From: Buddleja alternifolia
Lineage: Eukaryota; Streptophyta; Magnoliopsida; Lamiales; Scrophulariaceae
NCBI GenBank assembly: GCA_019426215.1
Contig: CM033392.1
Location: forward strand, 33,400,814 to 33,464,813
Direction: 5' to 3'
DNA: 64,000 nt
The translations under genes and the position numbers were made by a program. Positions 48,078-58,117 of this stretch are shown piece after piece; position 1 is the stretch's first letter; every line of letters starts with the position of its first letter. The notes under the pieces are model-generated. The model searched no databases. It was not told the origin of the DNA and was given only the letters and a program-made list of their open reading frames with translations.

Positions 48078-49196
48078 TAGTGAGAAGTAGACAGAGATTA
48101 CGAATGAAAAATTTTTGTTTTGAGAAAGAGAGAGATTTTTCTTGCACGAATGTAATAGAGTATAAGAGTGTTTGTTTTTTTTGCAGAAAGTGTGTTTTTG
48201 AGATACTTCAATTTGAATGTTCTTTGTGTTTGAAGTTTGAGATGTTGACACGTGGAGAAATATAAATCTCAGCCGTCAAAATATAACTGTGGACGTGAAT
48301 TTAGATTAAATAGGCACGGTTTCTTTTAGTAACTTCCACATATACTATTTTGACGTCCGATTAAAAGTTTGAAACAGAGACTTTTGATATACTGAGAGTG
48401 ATACGTGTGCCCATGAAAAGCGGATATGTTTTTTATGAAAACTGTTCGGGAACCATAATTTTGAACAACTATTCAAAAACCCGCCAAAAATTTGTTAAAG
48501 CGTCCGGACCTATTCAGAATGACGCTTGAAACAATTCAGTGTTATGTTGACGCTTGAGAATCTTGAGGTTCTCTTTCAAGTAACATTTTGTGCTTTAGCG
48601 GTCATTGTAACATATAGAATTATTCTTTTCATGGTGTGTATGAGGACACAGTTTCCCAGTACTTATCATTATGTCTTGGTAGTAGTGTTTTACTTTTGGT
48701 TTAAAATATTCAGCGCTGGTTGTATTCGTCTAAGATACATGGTAGTTGTACTGACGCGTGTACATGTGCTGAACCATCTTTGAAAAACGTGATGAGTACC
48801 CATGGGTTTTCTTGAGCGAAGGGTGAGGAATGTCAAGTCAGCATTAATTGCATTGATTGACTAATCCACTTTCTCGTTTTAGCGTAGGGTAATGTACGCT
48901 TGCTTTTAAAGGATCTTTTTACTAAGTGCTTTAGCCGGGAATAAAGCCAAGCGTTTAGTTTATTTTGAAAGAAGTGCAGACGCTAAGACAGATTTGTGTA
49001 ATAAGCGTCAAAAGGATTTAAGTGTATGGTGCTAAGTGCGTATGACCGATGCAAGGGAAAACATTTTTGGTCATATTCACTTAAGTATAGTTAGCTCTTT
49101 TAAGGTTCCCCCTATGTGGGTTCCCCATAAATTACAGAAAATAAAGTGAATTCCCCCTAAATTTCATGCCTAACAAAAGTATGATGTTTCGAATGA
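48078..49196 (-). other. Spacer between pol and ORF3 of B
   Basis: About 1.1 kb without a convincing ORF. It has a G-box at 48249-48254 and purine-tract-like motifs after the pol stop at 49106-49113 and 49151-49158 (TTCCCCCT on the plus strand), with a weaker one at 49121. It may hold the promoter or splice site for ORF3; that is inference. Confidence 0.6.
48249..48254 (-). promoter_or_regulatory. G-box upstream of ORF3 in B
   Basis: CCACGTGTCAACATC on the minus strand, 172 bases before the MAPKK codon; counterpart of 3888-3893. Confidence 0.5.
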
Positions 49197-50753
49197 TTAA
49201 GCATTTAGATCAATCATACCTAGTTCACTTCTTAAAGTGAGAAAACGTTGTTCGTTAAGCGCTTTGGTGAAGATATCTGCCAGTTGCTTTTCTGTACCAA
49301 TGAAGTGCATGGAGATATCTTTCTTTTGAACGTGGTCACGTAGAAAGTGATAGCGAATGTCAATGTGTTTGGTTCTAGAGTGAAGAACTGGATTTTGAGT
49401 CATTGCTAAGGCGCTTTGATTGTCACAATGGATAGGAGTTGGATCTAGGATTATTCCATAATCTCTAAGTTGTTGCCTCATCCAAAGGATCTGTGCACAA
49501 CAGCTTCCAGCGGCTACATACTCAGCTTCAGCGGTGGAAGTAGCGATGGACTGTTGCTTCTTACTATGCCATGAAATTAGTCTATCACCTAGAAATTGAC
49601 ATGTTCCACTAGTACTTTTTCTATCTATTTTGCATCCTGCAAAATCTGCATCTGAATAACCAATTAGTTCAAAAGGAGAATCCCTAGGATACCATAAGCC
49701 CACATTTTGTGTGCCTTTTAGGTACTTAAGGATCCTTTTAGCAGCAATTAAGTGTGATTCTCTAGGATCAGCTTGAAATCGTGCACACATGCATACTGAG
49801 AACATAATATCAGGTCTACTAGCTGTAAGATAAAGAAGTGATCCAATAATACCTCTATAGTTAGTGATATCAATTTTCTTTCCATTATCATCTCTATCTA
49901 GCTTAAGCGTTTGGCTCATTGGAATTTTTGAAGGTGATGCATTTTCCATACCAAATTTCTTGATCATATCTCTAGTATATTTAGTTTGGTTTATGAATAT
50001 GCCATTAGGGAGTTGTTTAACTTGTAATCCTAGGAAGAAAGTTAATTCACCCATCATGCTCATTTCAAATTGATCTTGCATCATCTTCGAAAATTTCTCA
50101 CATAGACGCTTATTGGTAGATCCAAATATAATATCATCAACATAAATTTGAACTAGGAGAATATCTCCATTATGGGTAATTTTGAATAACGTTGTGTCAA
50201 CGCTGCCTTTTGAAAAGCCTTTACCTATAAGGAAGATAGAAAGAGTGTCATACCATGCTCGTGGTGCTTGTTTAAGACCATAGAGTGCCTTGTCCAATTT
50301 GTAAACCATGCTTTTCCCATGGTTGTTGATGAATCCTGGTGGTTGCTCCACATATACTTCTTCTTGGAGTTTACCATTCAGAAATGCACTCTTTACGTCC
50401 ATTTGATACACTGTAAATTTGTTAAATGCTGCAAACGCTAGAAACATGCGGATTGCTTCAAGACGGGCAACTGGAGCGTATGTTTCATCAAAGTCGATGC
50501 CCTCTTCTTGACAGTATCCCTGAGCTACGAGTCTGGCTTTGTTTCTAATCACAATCCCATTCTCATCCATTTTGTTTCTATAGACCCATCTAGTTCCAAT
50601 GACCCCTTGGTGGGTTGGTCTTGGTACTAGCGTCCATACCTCATTTCTTTCAAATTGGTTTAGCTCTTCTTGCATGGCTTCTATCCAACTTGGATCGTTA
50701 AGCGCTTCATCCACTTTCTTTGGTTCCATTTGAGATAGGAAGCTTGCAAACAT
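49197..50753 (-). CDS. RT and RNase H of Sirevirus B (end of pol)
   Basis: 518 open codons, the end of pol. [55 protein letters not shown], and the catalytic box [12 protein letters not shown] with both aspartates. RNase [42 protein letters not shown], and the terminal [20 protein letters not shown]. These enzymes turn element RNA into DNA in the virus-like particle and remove the RNA strand. The true protein is part of a pol polyprotein; the methionine at 50753 is internal. The region looks undamaged, unlike the linker just upstream. Confidence 0.95.
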   Translation of the reverse strand: MFASFLSQMEPKKVDEALNDPSWIEAMQEELNQFERNEVWTLVPRPTHQGVIGTRWVYRNKMDENGIVIRNKARLVAQGYCQEEGIDFDETYAPVARLEAIRMFLAFAAFNKFTVYQMDVKSAFLNGKLQEEVYVEQPPGFINNHGKSMVYKLDKALYGLKQAPRAWYDTLSIFLIGKGFSKGSVDTTLFKITHNGDILLVQIYVDDIIFGSTNKRLCEKFSKMMQDQFEMSMMGELTFFLGLQVKQLPNGIFINQTKYTRDMIKKFGMENASPSKIPMSQTLKLDRDDNGKKIDITNYRGIIGSLLYLTASRPDIMFSVCMCARFQADPRESHLIAAKRILKYLKGTQNVGLWYPRDSPFELIGYSDADFAGCKIDRKSTSGTCQFLGDRLISWHSKKQQSIATSTAEAEYVAAGSCCAQILWMRQQLRDYGIILDPTPIHCDNQSALAMTQNPVLHSRTKHIDIRYHFLRDHVQKKDISMHFIGTEKQLADIFTKALNEQRFLTLRSELGMIDLNA

Positions 50754-51240
50754 GGCCTCATTTATTGTAGCGGCTCTTGTTCTAACGGGTGCTCCAATAT
50801 CTCCAATAATTAGTTCTGGTGGATGGTCTCTGAGCCATTTTCTGTCTGGTTGGAACGGGTTAAGAGATTGATCTAACGTTTGATTAAACTGTGTAGGCGC
50901 TTGACCAATTCCTTGCGTAGGCGCTTCAGTGTTTATAGTTTGAGTTTGCTCTTGATGAACATTCCCTTCATGATCATCAGCGTTTCTTGCAATGTCATCG
51001 TTGATGTCTTTACGAGTAGTCTTAGGATTAGGTACAATGATTTCATTATCTTCATCATATCACTATCATCACACAGATTGATTTGTGACGCTTGTTGAGA
51101 TAAATCTTCAATTCCTGCATCATTAATATTAACCTTACTCGGTTCTTGGTTAGCATCATCAAACACAACATGAATGGATTCTTCAACCTTCGATTTGACC
51201 TTATTTAGGATGCGAAAGCTCTTTCCATTTTTGGCGTAAC
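50754..51240 (-). pseudogene. Integrase-RT linker of B with two frameshifts
   Basis: The acidic linker (FDDANQEPSKVNINDAGIED at about 51110-51166, then an [18 protein letters not shown] segment at about 50820-50870). Compared with A and D, one base is lost at about 51250 (ATTCTTCATC for ATTCCCTCATC) and a second shift lies at about 51058 in a run of GAT codons. These break pol between integrase and RT. Both lie in short repeats, so sequencing or assembly error is possible. Confidence 0.8.
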
Positions 51241-52446
51241 CTAGAAAGATTCTTCATCTGCTTTAGGATCAAATGTCTTTAGGCTTTGGGAACCATTGTT
51301 ATGAATGAAACATTTTGAACCAAATACATGAAAGTATGAAACATTCGGCTTACGTCCCTTCCATAACTCATATGGAGTCTTTTCATGTTGCTTGTTGATC
51401 ATACACCGGTTCTGAGTGTAGCAAGCAGTGTTGATAGCTTCGGCCCACAACCTTTGAGGCAGCTTAGACTCGGCTAACATAGTCCTAGCGGCTTCTTTAA
51501 GCGTTTTGTTCCGTCGTTCAGCAACTCCATTTTGTTGAGGTGTTCTAGGTGCTGAATACTCATGAAGTATTCCAAAGTCTTTACAAAATTTCTCAACAAT
51601 ATGGTTAGTAAATTCAGTTCCTCTATCACTTCTAATTCTTGTCACTTTTAGATCTTTTGAGTTTTGTAGTTGACGAATTAGAGAGGTGAGCTTGGCACTA
51701 GTTTCATCTTTAGATGCTAAAAATTCTACCCATGTATAGCGTGAAAAATCATCAACTATTACTACTGAATACTTTTTACCACTAACGCTCATGATTTGAA
51801 TAGGACCAAACAAATCTAAATGTAGTAATTCAAGTATTCGAGAGGTCGATAGATGAAGCTTCTTCTTAAAAGATGATTTAACTTGTTTACCCATTTGACA
51901 AGCATCACATAAGCGATCTTTATTAAAGGAACCTTTAGGTAATCCCTCTACGAGATTTAGAGATATTAATTGAGAGATTGTCTTGAAATTGAGGTGATTC
52001 ATTTTTCTGTGCCATAACCAACCTAATTCGTTTTGATTCTTAGCTACGAAACATGTAGGGTTGTTATCTAATGTTGAATCCCAATCTACTAAGTATACAT
52101 TGTTTGTTCTTCTTCCTTTTAATTTAGTAGATCCTGTCTTAACATCGATTATCTCGCACAAGTCACTAGAAAATTTAATTTCAAAGCCTTTATCACAGAA
52201 TTGACTTATGCTTAGGAGATTATGTTTAAGACCCTCAACATAGTATACATCATTGATCATGATGTTCCCCCTATGCATGATACCTATACCTTTAGTTTTA
52301 CCTTTAGAATTATCACCGAATATAACTTGAGGACCATTGGTTGCACGATAGTTGATCAAGAGATCCTTTGATCCAGTCATGTGTCTCGATGATCCACTAT
52401 CTATGTACCATACTGAAGCGTCGGTGTTGGCTCTAGGTACCTGCAT
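51241..52446 (-). CDS. Protease and integrase of Sirevirus B (start of pol)
   Basis: 401 codons from ATG 52444-52446. Protease: WYIDSGSSRHMTG, with the catalytic D-S-G. GAG-pre-integrase zinc region: H-x-n-H in LWHRKMNHL and C-x2-C in CDACQMGK. Integrase core: D in LHLDLFGP, D in VIVDDFSRYTWVEF, E in the PQQNGVAERRNKTLKEAAR region. It ends early at KADEESF because of the one-base loss at about 51250. The ATG directly follows a stop codon in its own frame (TGA, 52447-52449) and lies 14 bases after the gag stop, so pol cannot be reached from gag by a frameshift upstream of the gag stop. Confidence 0.9.
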   Translation of the reverse strand: MQVPRANTDASVWYIDSGSSRHMTGSKDLLINYRATNGPQVIFGDNSKGKTKGIGIMHRGNIMINDVYYVEGLKHNLLSISQFCDKGFEIKFSSDLCEIIDVKTGSTKLKGRRTNNVYLVDWDSTLDNNPTCFVAKNQNELGWLWHRKMNHLNFKTISQLISLNLVEGLPKGSFNKDRLCDACQMGKQVKSSFKKKLHLSTSRILELLHLDLFGPIQIMSVSGKKYSVVIVDDFSRYTWVEFLASKDETSAKLTSLIRQLQNSKDLKVTRIRSDRGTEFTNHIVEKFCKDFGILHEYSAPRTPQQNGVAERRNKTLKEAARTMLAESKLPQRLWAEAINTACYTQNRCMINKQHEKTPYELWKGRKPNVSYFHVFGSKCFIHNNGSQSLKTFDPKADEESF

Positions 52447-52460
52447 TCAAAAGGGCAGAT

Positions 52461-54674
52461 CTAATTTCCTTTAGGTACCCATTTTGTTTTGGGTCCTTCT
52501 TTGTTAGTGACGTGAATTAGATTTTTCGGAACCCATATTTGCCTTGTCTTCACTATGGGAGAAAGATTGGCCTTCTTGGGTTTCGTTTTGAGTTGCATAC
52601 TTTTTCTAGATGTATAAAAATATCCTTGATTATAGTAATAATCATAATCGTAATCATAATTATCATAGTGTTGATAATATGAACTGGATTGTTTTGGATA
52701 TAGACGTTTAATTCTGTTTGGTACTGGCTTAGGATGCACTTTTGGTGCGGGACGCTTAACGTTTGATTCACTGGCAGAAAATATCTCCTTAGCTTTTTGA
52801 GCGTTTGGATATATTTTCTTTTGTGAGACATTCGCTTTGGTCTTTCCTTTGCCTGAGTCAGTGTTGGCTTTATCATTAGCTTTTGTACCAGTATTTGTTG
52901 ATTCATTCAGCGTTTGTCTGATTGAACTTTCTTCAACAAAGATTACACCTTTTCCTTTGTTGATTGTTGTAACATTGGACGCTTTGGCTTTATAACTAAA
53001 TTTATCAAAACCTAGACCGGTCTTTTCACCAAATGCCCTGGTTACTTTAGTCACATTATCTAGCGTTCTAGACGCTTTTGATAATGAAGAGATAAGCTGC
53101 TCTGATTTGGCAAGTTTAGCGACCATTTCAGCTTCTCTTTTGACTATTATATCAAGATCACCTTTTAGCTGAGTAATTTCACTCTCGAGTGATTGGTTTT
53201 TCTCAATGCACTGTTGCTGAATTTGCAACTCTGCTTTGAGCGTTAAGTTATCACTTCTGAGTGCTGAAATAATACAATGGTGATTTTGGAATAATTTGGT
53301 GGCATCTTGACAATCTGTATAATATTCCTTTACTTTGTCAAGTAATTCATCATAAGAGAGAGGATGATACAAATCAGTGGTTACCTCAGATGGTAAGGCG
53401 TTAGATGCTTCATTTTCTCTTGCCATGAGACAAATGAATGCTGAGTCCTTTGATGGTTCATCATCGCTGCTTTCATCTGATGATTCCAAGTCCTCTTCAG
53501 GCGTATAGAGAGGTTCTGATTCTGCTAGCAAGCCTTGTTGTCTCAGGTTGCTCCTGAATTGGTTTCTATCCGCGTGATCTTGCTTTGTAGGTTTAGACAC
53601 ATTTGGATATGGGCAATTAACTTGGAAATGCCCTGGTCTCCTGCAGTTGTAACAAAGATTGGTCTTCATCTTTTGTTCGTTTGTTAATCTTGTGGATCGT
53701 TGGTTTAACGCTGCAGGCGCTGAGAGATCTTGCTGAGAAGGAGTTTGATATTGAATTGGCACTAGGGAGGAGGACGCAGGATAGTGAGGCGCTTGATATT
53801 GTGGTTGTATTTGAGGAAGCGCTTGATATGAACTTTGTCCTGGGTGCTTAGGACTGTTTCCTTTCTTTTCATATTTCAGGAATTTCCTGAATCTATTTAG
53901 AAGCGCCAGTTCTTCTTCCTCACTTATATCCGAGCCCTTTTCTTTGATAGATTTTCCTTTGATTGATGCCATTAGCGCTCCAGATTCGATCACTGGATTA
54001 CTTACTGCATCACTGGCCGAATTCAGCTCAAACTCAAATGCTTTGAATTCTGAGAAAGCATCTTCTGGAGTTAGGCTGTCCAGATTGTTTGATTCTCTCA
54101 TTGCGGTTGTTTTCATCAGGAATCTGCTTGGGAGACTTCTAAAGATTTTGACCACTGTTTCTCAATTTTGTAGCTCCATACCCAGAGATGTTAGTTCAGT
54201 GACAAGAGCTGTAAACCTCATGTCTAATTGCTCTAGCGTCTCATTAGGTAGCATCTTGAAGCCGTTGAATTTTTCTTTGGCAATTGATAATTTGTTTTCC
54301 TTTATTTGTGCTGAGCCACCACAAATAGTAGCCAACTTATCCCAAATTTCTTTAGTTGTATTGCATGATTTGACTTTGTTGAATAAGTTGTCATTGTCAC
54401 CAATGGCTGTGTATAATGCATTCCGACCGACATTGTCTAGATTGGCTCGTCGACGCTCATCGGTGGACCATTCTTGTTTGGGCTTCTCCACATAACCGTC
54501 AGGTGTTTCTTCTGTGGCTTCGGGCGCTCTGGTGATAACTTTGTATATTTTGATTGGCCCATCTGAAATGATATCACACATTTCATCATCACGTGAACAC
54601 AAATAAGTAAACGCTTTGACCTTCCAAGAGTTATAATTTGACTCGGTCAACTTGGGAACTTTAGAGAATGCCAT
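52461..54674 (-). pseudogene. gag of Sirevirus B
   Basis: 738 codons from ATG 54672-54674 (MAFSKVPKLTESNYNSWK) to TAG 52461-52463, with one in-frame TGA at about 54159-54161 (reading LQN-stop-E). It is an arginine-type CGA to TGA change by comparison with the family. Domains: capsid-like core (about residues 1-230), zinc knuckle NLCYNCRRPGHFQVNC (C-x2-C-x4-H-x4-C), an acidic serine patch (SSDESSDDEPS), a long coiled coil (ALRSDNLTLKAELQIQQQ to LAKSEQLISSLSK), a basic region, a tyrosine-rich repeat (YDNYDYDYDYYY) and a WVPK tail. Extended coiled-coil Gag is a known Sirevirus trait. Without the stop it would package the RNA and build the particle. Confidence 0.9.
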
Positions 54675-54794
54675 GAAGAATTTAAAGTAATTTTAAAGCG
54701 ACTATATATAAAAAAAATTTTTTTTTTTTTTTTTAAAAAAAATGGATCTGAACAAGCAGTTACGCTTGGAAACGCTTAGGTTTCAACTTCAACC
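54675..54794 (-). other. Leader between primer site and gag of B
   Basis: A short leader of about 120 bases with a long T then A homopolymer run (54708-54741), which is prone to sequencing error. Confidence 0.7.
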
Positions 54795-54806
54795 GCTCTG
54801 ATACCA
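54795..54806 (-). promoter_or_regulatory. Primer binding site of B (initiator tRNA-Met)
   Basis: The minus strand reads TGGTATCAGAGC, the complement of the 3' end of plant initiator tRNA-Met, two bases from the LTR end CCAACA. Confidence 0.95.
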
Positions 54807-54808
54807 CT

Positions 54809-56577
54809 TGTTGGTCCCAAGTGGTATACGAAAGGGTCTAGAAGGGGGGGGGGGGTTGAATAGACCCTGAAGTCTTTTTCGACTTCTTAAAAGTTCGTAT
54901 CACTTTGAAGTATTTGAACGCTTGACAAGTTTAAGCGCTGGATGTGGCGCTTGAGAAACGTTAACTTAGACTCGGTGATTTCAACGCTTACCCAAGTAGG
55001 GCAGAGTTTAGTCACTAAATCAGAGTTAGCACAGTCGAAGTATTTTATAGCTTAGCGTTCAGTTAGTTAATCGAAAGTAGTCGCTTAGTTGTTTTAAAAC
55101 TTTATCAGAATGTATGCAATATGAATAGTAAAGCAGTAAAACAATGAATGCTTAAAGAGGTAAATGACACAAGATATTTGTAAGGTTCACTGGGTGATGT
55201 AATCCCAGCTACGTCCTTCTTCTCCTTTTATCAGGGAGGTTTTCCACTATGATGATTATCGAAGAGTCACACAGAGACTTCTACAAGATAGAGGGAGATT
55301 GGATATGATCTCGGAACTCCTTGGTCACACAGATTTCAGCTCCACTAAAGACCTTCTATCCCCTTGCTTCTTTCACTCAGAAATGGTGCAAGTTACTCTT
55401 GATCTCGGAACTCCTTGGTCACACAGATTTCAGCTCCAATAGAGATCAACTTCAACAAGCTTCTTTTACACAAAAATATTGCTTGCAAGTCAACCAGCTT
55501 TCTCACTCAGATGAAAGGTGTTGATGGTTTTGGTCACGGGTTTGTTTGTTTTTTGGAAAGTTCAAACAACTTGGGGATATCTCAATGGTAGTGTAGGTGC
55601 TTCTTAAAAAGAGATTTGAGATATAGGTGACTGTCTCTGGAATATTTGTGAAAAGCTTATATGGATATTTGGCTATGATTTTCAGTAAGCTTTTCCTTCA
55701 ACAAAGTAGGTATTTTTTTGCTTTTTTTTGTGTGTCTGACTACTTGTTTGTTGAAAGAGCTATTTATAAGGTATTGGTGGTTTTTGTCCGCTTGACACGG
55801 TTGGAGTCTCGTTTCCCCAAACATTCCTTGAGTTCAGACATTTCTAACTTTGGGTATACTTAATTAGTTAGGCATGTTCTTGGTTTCATAACTTCTGACA
55901 GTTTCGGTCAAAAGAATGGCTTACCCATACGTTATAATGCTTATATTTTAATAGCACTTATCCGACTTTTAATGCATCTTGTCTTATTTCCGTTGGAAAT
56001 AATTCGTCCGTTTGATTCATGCATGTTTTAAGTCTTTGGATAGTTTTGGGTTTGAGTTTTCAGGTTACGTTCTTTGTAGGTTGTCTTGGTTTAACCTTTT
56101 GGACGCTTGCTGAAGAGAATAGTTATTCTCGTGTATTGGACAGACGCTTGGACTGATCCTGAGTTTCTTCTCTTTATTTCAGACGCTTACTCTTCAATCT
56201 TGTCTTGATGGTCTCACTGAGAATTCCGTCATTTCACTTGATGTTGAGTATTCGGCCTGAGTTATCCATTCGTAGTTTGAGCACTGGGATAATCCCTAAA
56301 GCGTTTGACGGACGCTTCAAGATATCTTTATCTATCGTAGCTTCAGACGCTTGATCTTCACCTTTATCACTTGGTAGACTCACCCAGAATTCTCCTAAGT
56401 GATTTAGTGTCACATACTTAGTCTAAAGAATTCTACAAAGATAAATACTATAAGCCTAAGATAAATAAGCTTTCATGTACTTATACATAACATTCTATGA
56501 AAGCTTTTACACTTTTCGGGGTCTAACAAGAAGTCCTATTTGTCATCATCAAAACATCTAATATGAAATTCCTGACA
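54809..56577 (-). repeat. 5' LTR of B
   Basis: Plus strand TGTTGGTCCC to CCTGACA; the last A in the other LTR (CCTAACA) is G here. It drives minus-strand transcription of the element. Confidence 0.97.
55761..55797 (-). promoter_or_regulatory. LTR promoter core of B
   Basis: TATAAATA on the minus strand (55761-55768), with the near-palindrome (TGTCCGCTTGACA on the plus strand, 55785-55797) 16 bases upstream in element sense. The 3' LTR has TGTCCGTTTGACA at the same place. Confidence 0.75.
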
Positions 56578-56684
56578 GATTCGACTTTTAATTAATTTAA
56601 TTAGTTACTAATCAGCCTTGGAGGTTCAAGTATTTAATTATTTTTGGGTTAGAGTTAATCTTATTTTATTTTATCTTATCTTAA
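56578..56684 (+). repeat. LTR of copia F, middle part
   Basis: It continues from 42276 after the GATTC duplication of B. AT-rich. It is interrupted by the Helitron and resumes for 28 bases (58090-58117) before Sirevirus G. Confidence 0.55.
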
Positions 56685-58089
56685 TCTCTACTATTATAAA
56701 AGTATGGCTGGTTTCTTGAAACTTTTGATGTACCTAATATATCACCATCTAATTTACCTTTTTAATGGCAAATGAGTCAAATAAAAAATAATCATATATA
56801 TCAACAACAATTAAGTATATTATTTTATTAGGACTTCACAACGGAAATACAAATAGATGTTGCATTATACTAGGTCACTCTTCTTCTTTTTTAAAATAAA
56901 AATAAATATTAAAGCTTTATTTTAATTTTAAGTTTACTGATAATTCCTTGACACATTTGGAGGCTCCAATTAGCAATCCCACGTATAAACCAGTAACTTC
57001 TAATCAAATTATAATGGTCCATGTAATTCACTTTTTGATGACAAAAGAGTCAAATAATAAAAATAAGTTGTATATATCTACAATAATTAGATGTATAATT
57101 ACATTAGGACTCTATAATGAAAGTACATATGTAGTTACACAAGGACTCAACAAGAAAATTATAAACAGAGAACACTACAAAGGAATTATATATAAAAAAT
57201 AATAGAAAAGGATCAAATGTCAAGTTATTTTTTGAAACTTTTGATATACCTAAAATATCCCCATGTAGTTCAATTTTTAATAATAAAAAATAAATAATAA
57301 AAATAAATTTCAAATATCTACAATAATAAGAAGTATAGTTACAATATGACTGTCAATAAGGCAATATCCCAACATATATGGTACACAAAATTACAACAAA
57401 TTTACATTTAATATTGAATTCTAGGAAATAGGAATACTTTTCCCTTATGGTCTTGGGAGATTTATTGACATATGCTATTATACTTCAATATTTGTCACTT
57501 TGATTTAGTGATGACTCGAAACACTTCATTTTTATTTAATCGTCTTTCTTTTTACACTCAGGAGCTTGAATAACCTTATTTGTGAAGGGTTGATTTCATT
57601 TTATCCGTTCAACTTACTTATTTTGGAATCGCGTCAACTATATTCTTATTGCTATAAAAAATTTGAGAAAAAAAAATAATAAAAAACAAAAAGACTACAC
57701 AAGTATCTAGATTTTGAGCCAGAACAAAGTGATTATTATAAGCACAAAGGACTCAATGAAAGAAAGGAATAAATGATGTGGTAGATCCATGAAAATTATA
57801 AAAGAATCATGAATTTACATAAGAATTTATTTAGTGATATTATTTTATAAGTCTTGATTTTTGATTAATTTAATATCTTAAAATGTTCATTCAATTTTTC
57901 ATGTCAATCAATATATTTTTTTAAAATAATTATAGCTTATTTATTAGTAGTTTATTAATTAAGTTTTTTTTAGGGGTAGTTAAGTTTTGATTTCAAGTTT
58001 TGAATTTATCAAGTCGAACAATATCTATGTATATGAATTGTTTTAACGAGATCATATGATTCACGTGCGACGCACGTGTTGTTTACTAG
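56685..58089 (+). mobile_element. Non-autonomous Helitron, 1405 bp
   Basis: It starts with TCTCTACTATTATAAAAG (a usual plant Helitron 5' end) right after an A, and ends in CTAG right before a T, so it sits between A and T without duplication. Near the 3' end CACGTGCG-A-CGCACGTG (58062-58078) forms a perfect 8 bp stem, 7 bases before CTAG. No Rep/helicase gene and no host gene piece is visible. The inside is over 75% AT and contains three diverged copies of a block with AAACTTTTGATRTACCTAA and CAATAAT-AGA-GTATA motifs (about 56710, 56985 and 57230). Confidence 0.92.
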
Positions 58090-58117
58090 TTATTCTAAAA
58101 GTATAAATGTTATGAAA

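Larger units (their letters stand above)
42277..56577 (-). mobile_element. Complete Sirevirus-type copia element B, 14301 bp
   Basis: The LTRs at 42277-44045 and 54809-56577 are both 1769 bp and differ at about fifteen sites by my reading (under 1%), so the insertion is young. The target duplication GATTC stands at 42272-42276 and 56578-56582. Order in element sense: 5' LTR, primer site, gag, protease-integrase-RT-RNase H, spacer, ORF3, polypurine tract, 3' LTR. RT and RNase H are those of the Sirevirus lineage. Five lesions in the coding part (gag stop, two pol frameshifts, one deletion and one stop in ORF3) make this copy defective for its own movement. Confidence 0.97.

Noticed and set aside
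54159..54161. In-frame TGA in gag of B as programmed read-through
   Set aside because: It lies before the zinc knuckle, in the capsid part, and D does not have it; a CGA to TGA mutation explains it.
54708..54741. T/A homopolymer run in the leader of B as a functional signal
   Set aside because: It is low-complexity and error-prone, and no second complete copy is available in the window to test conservation.
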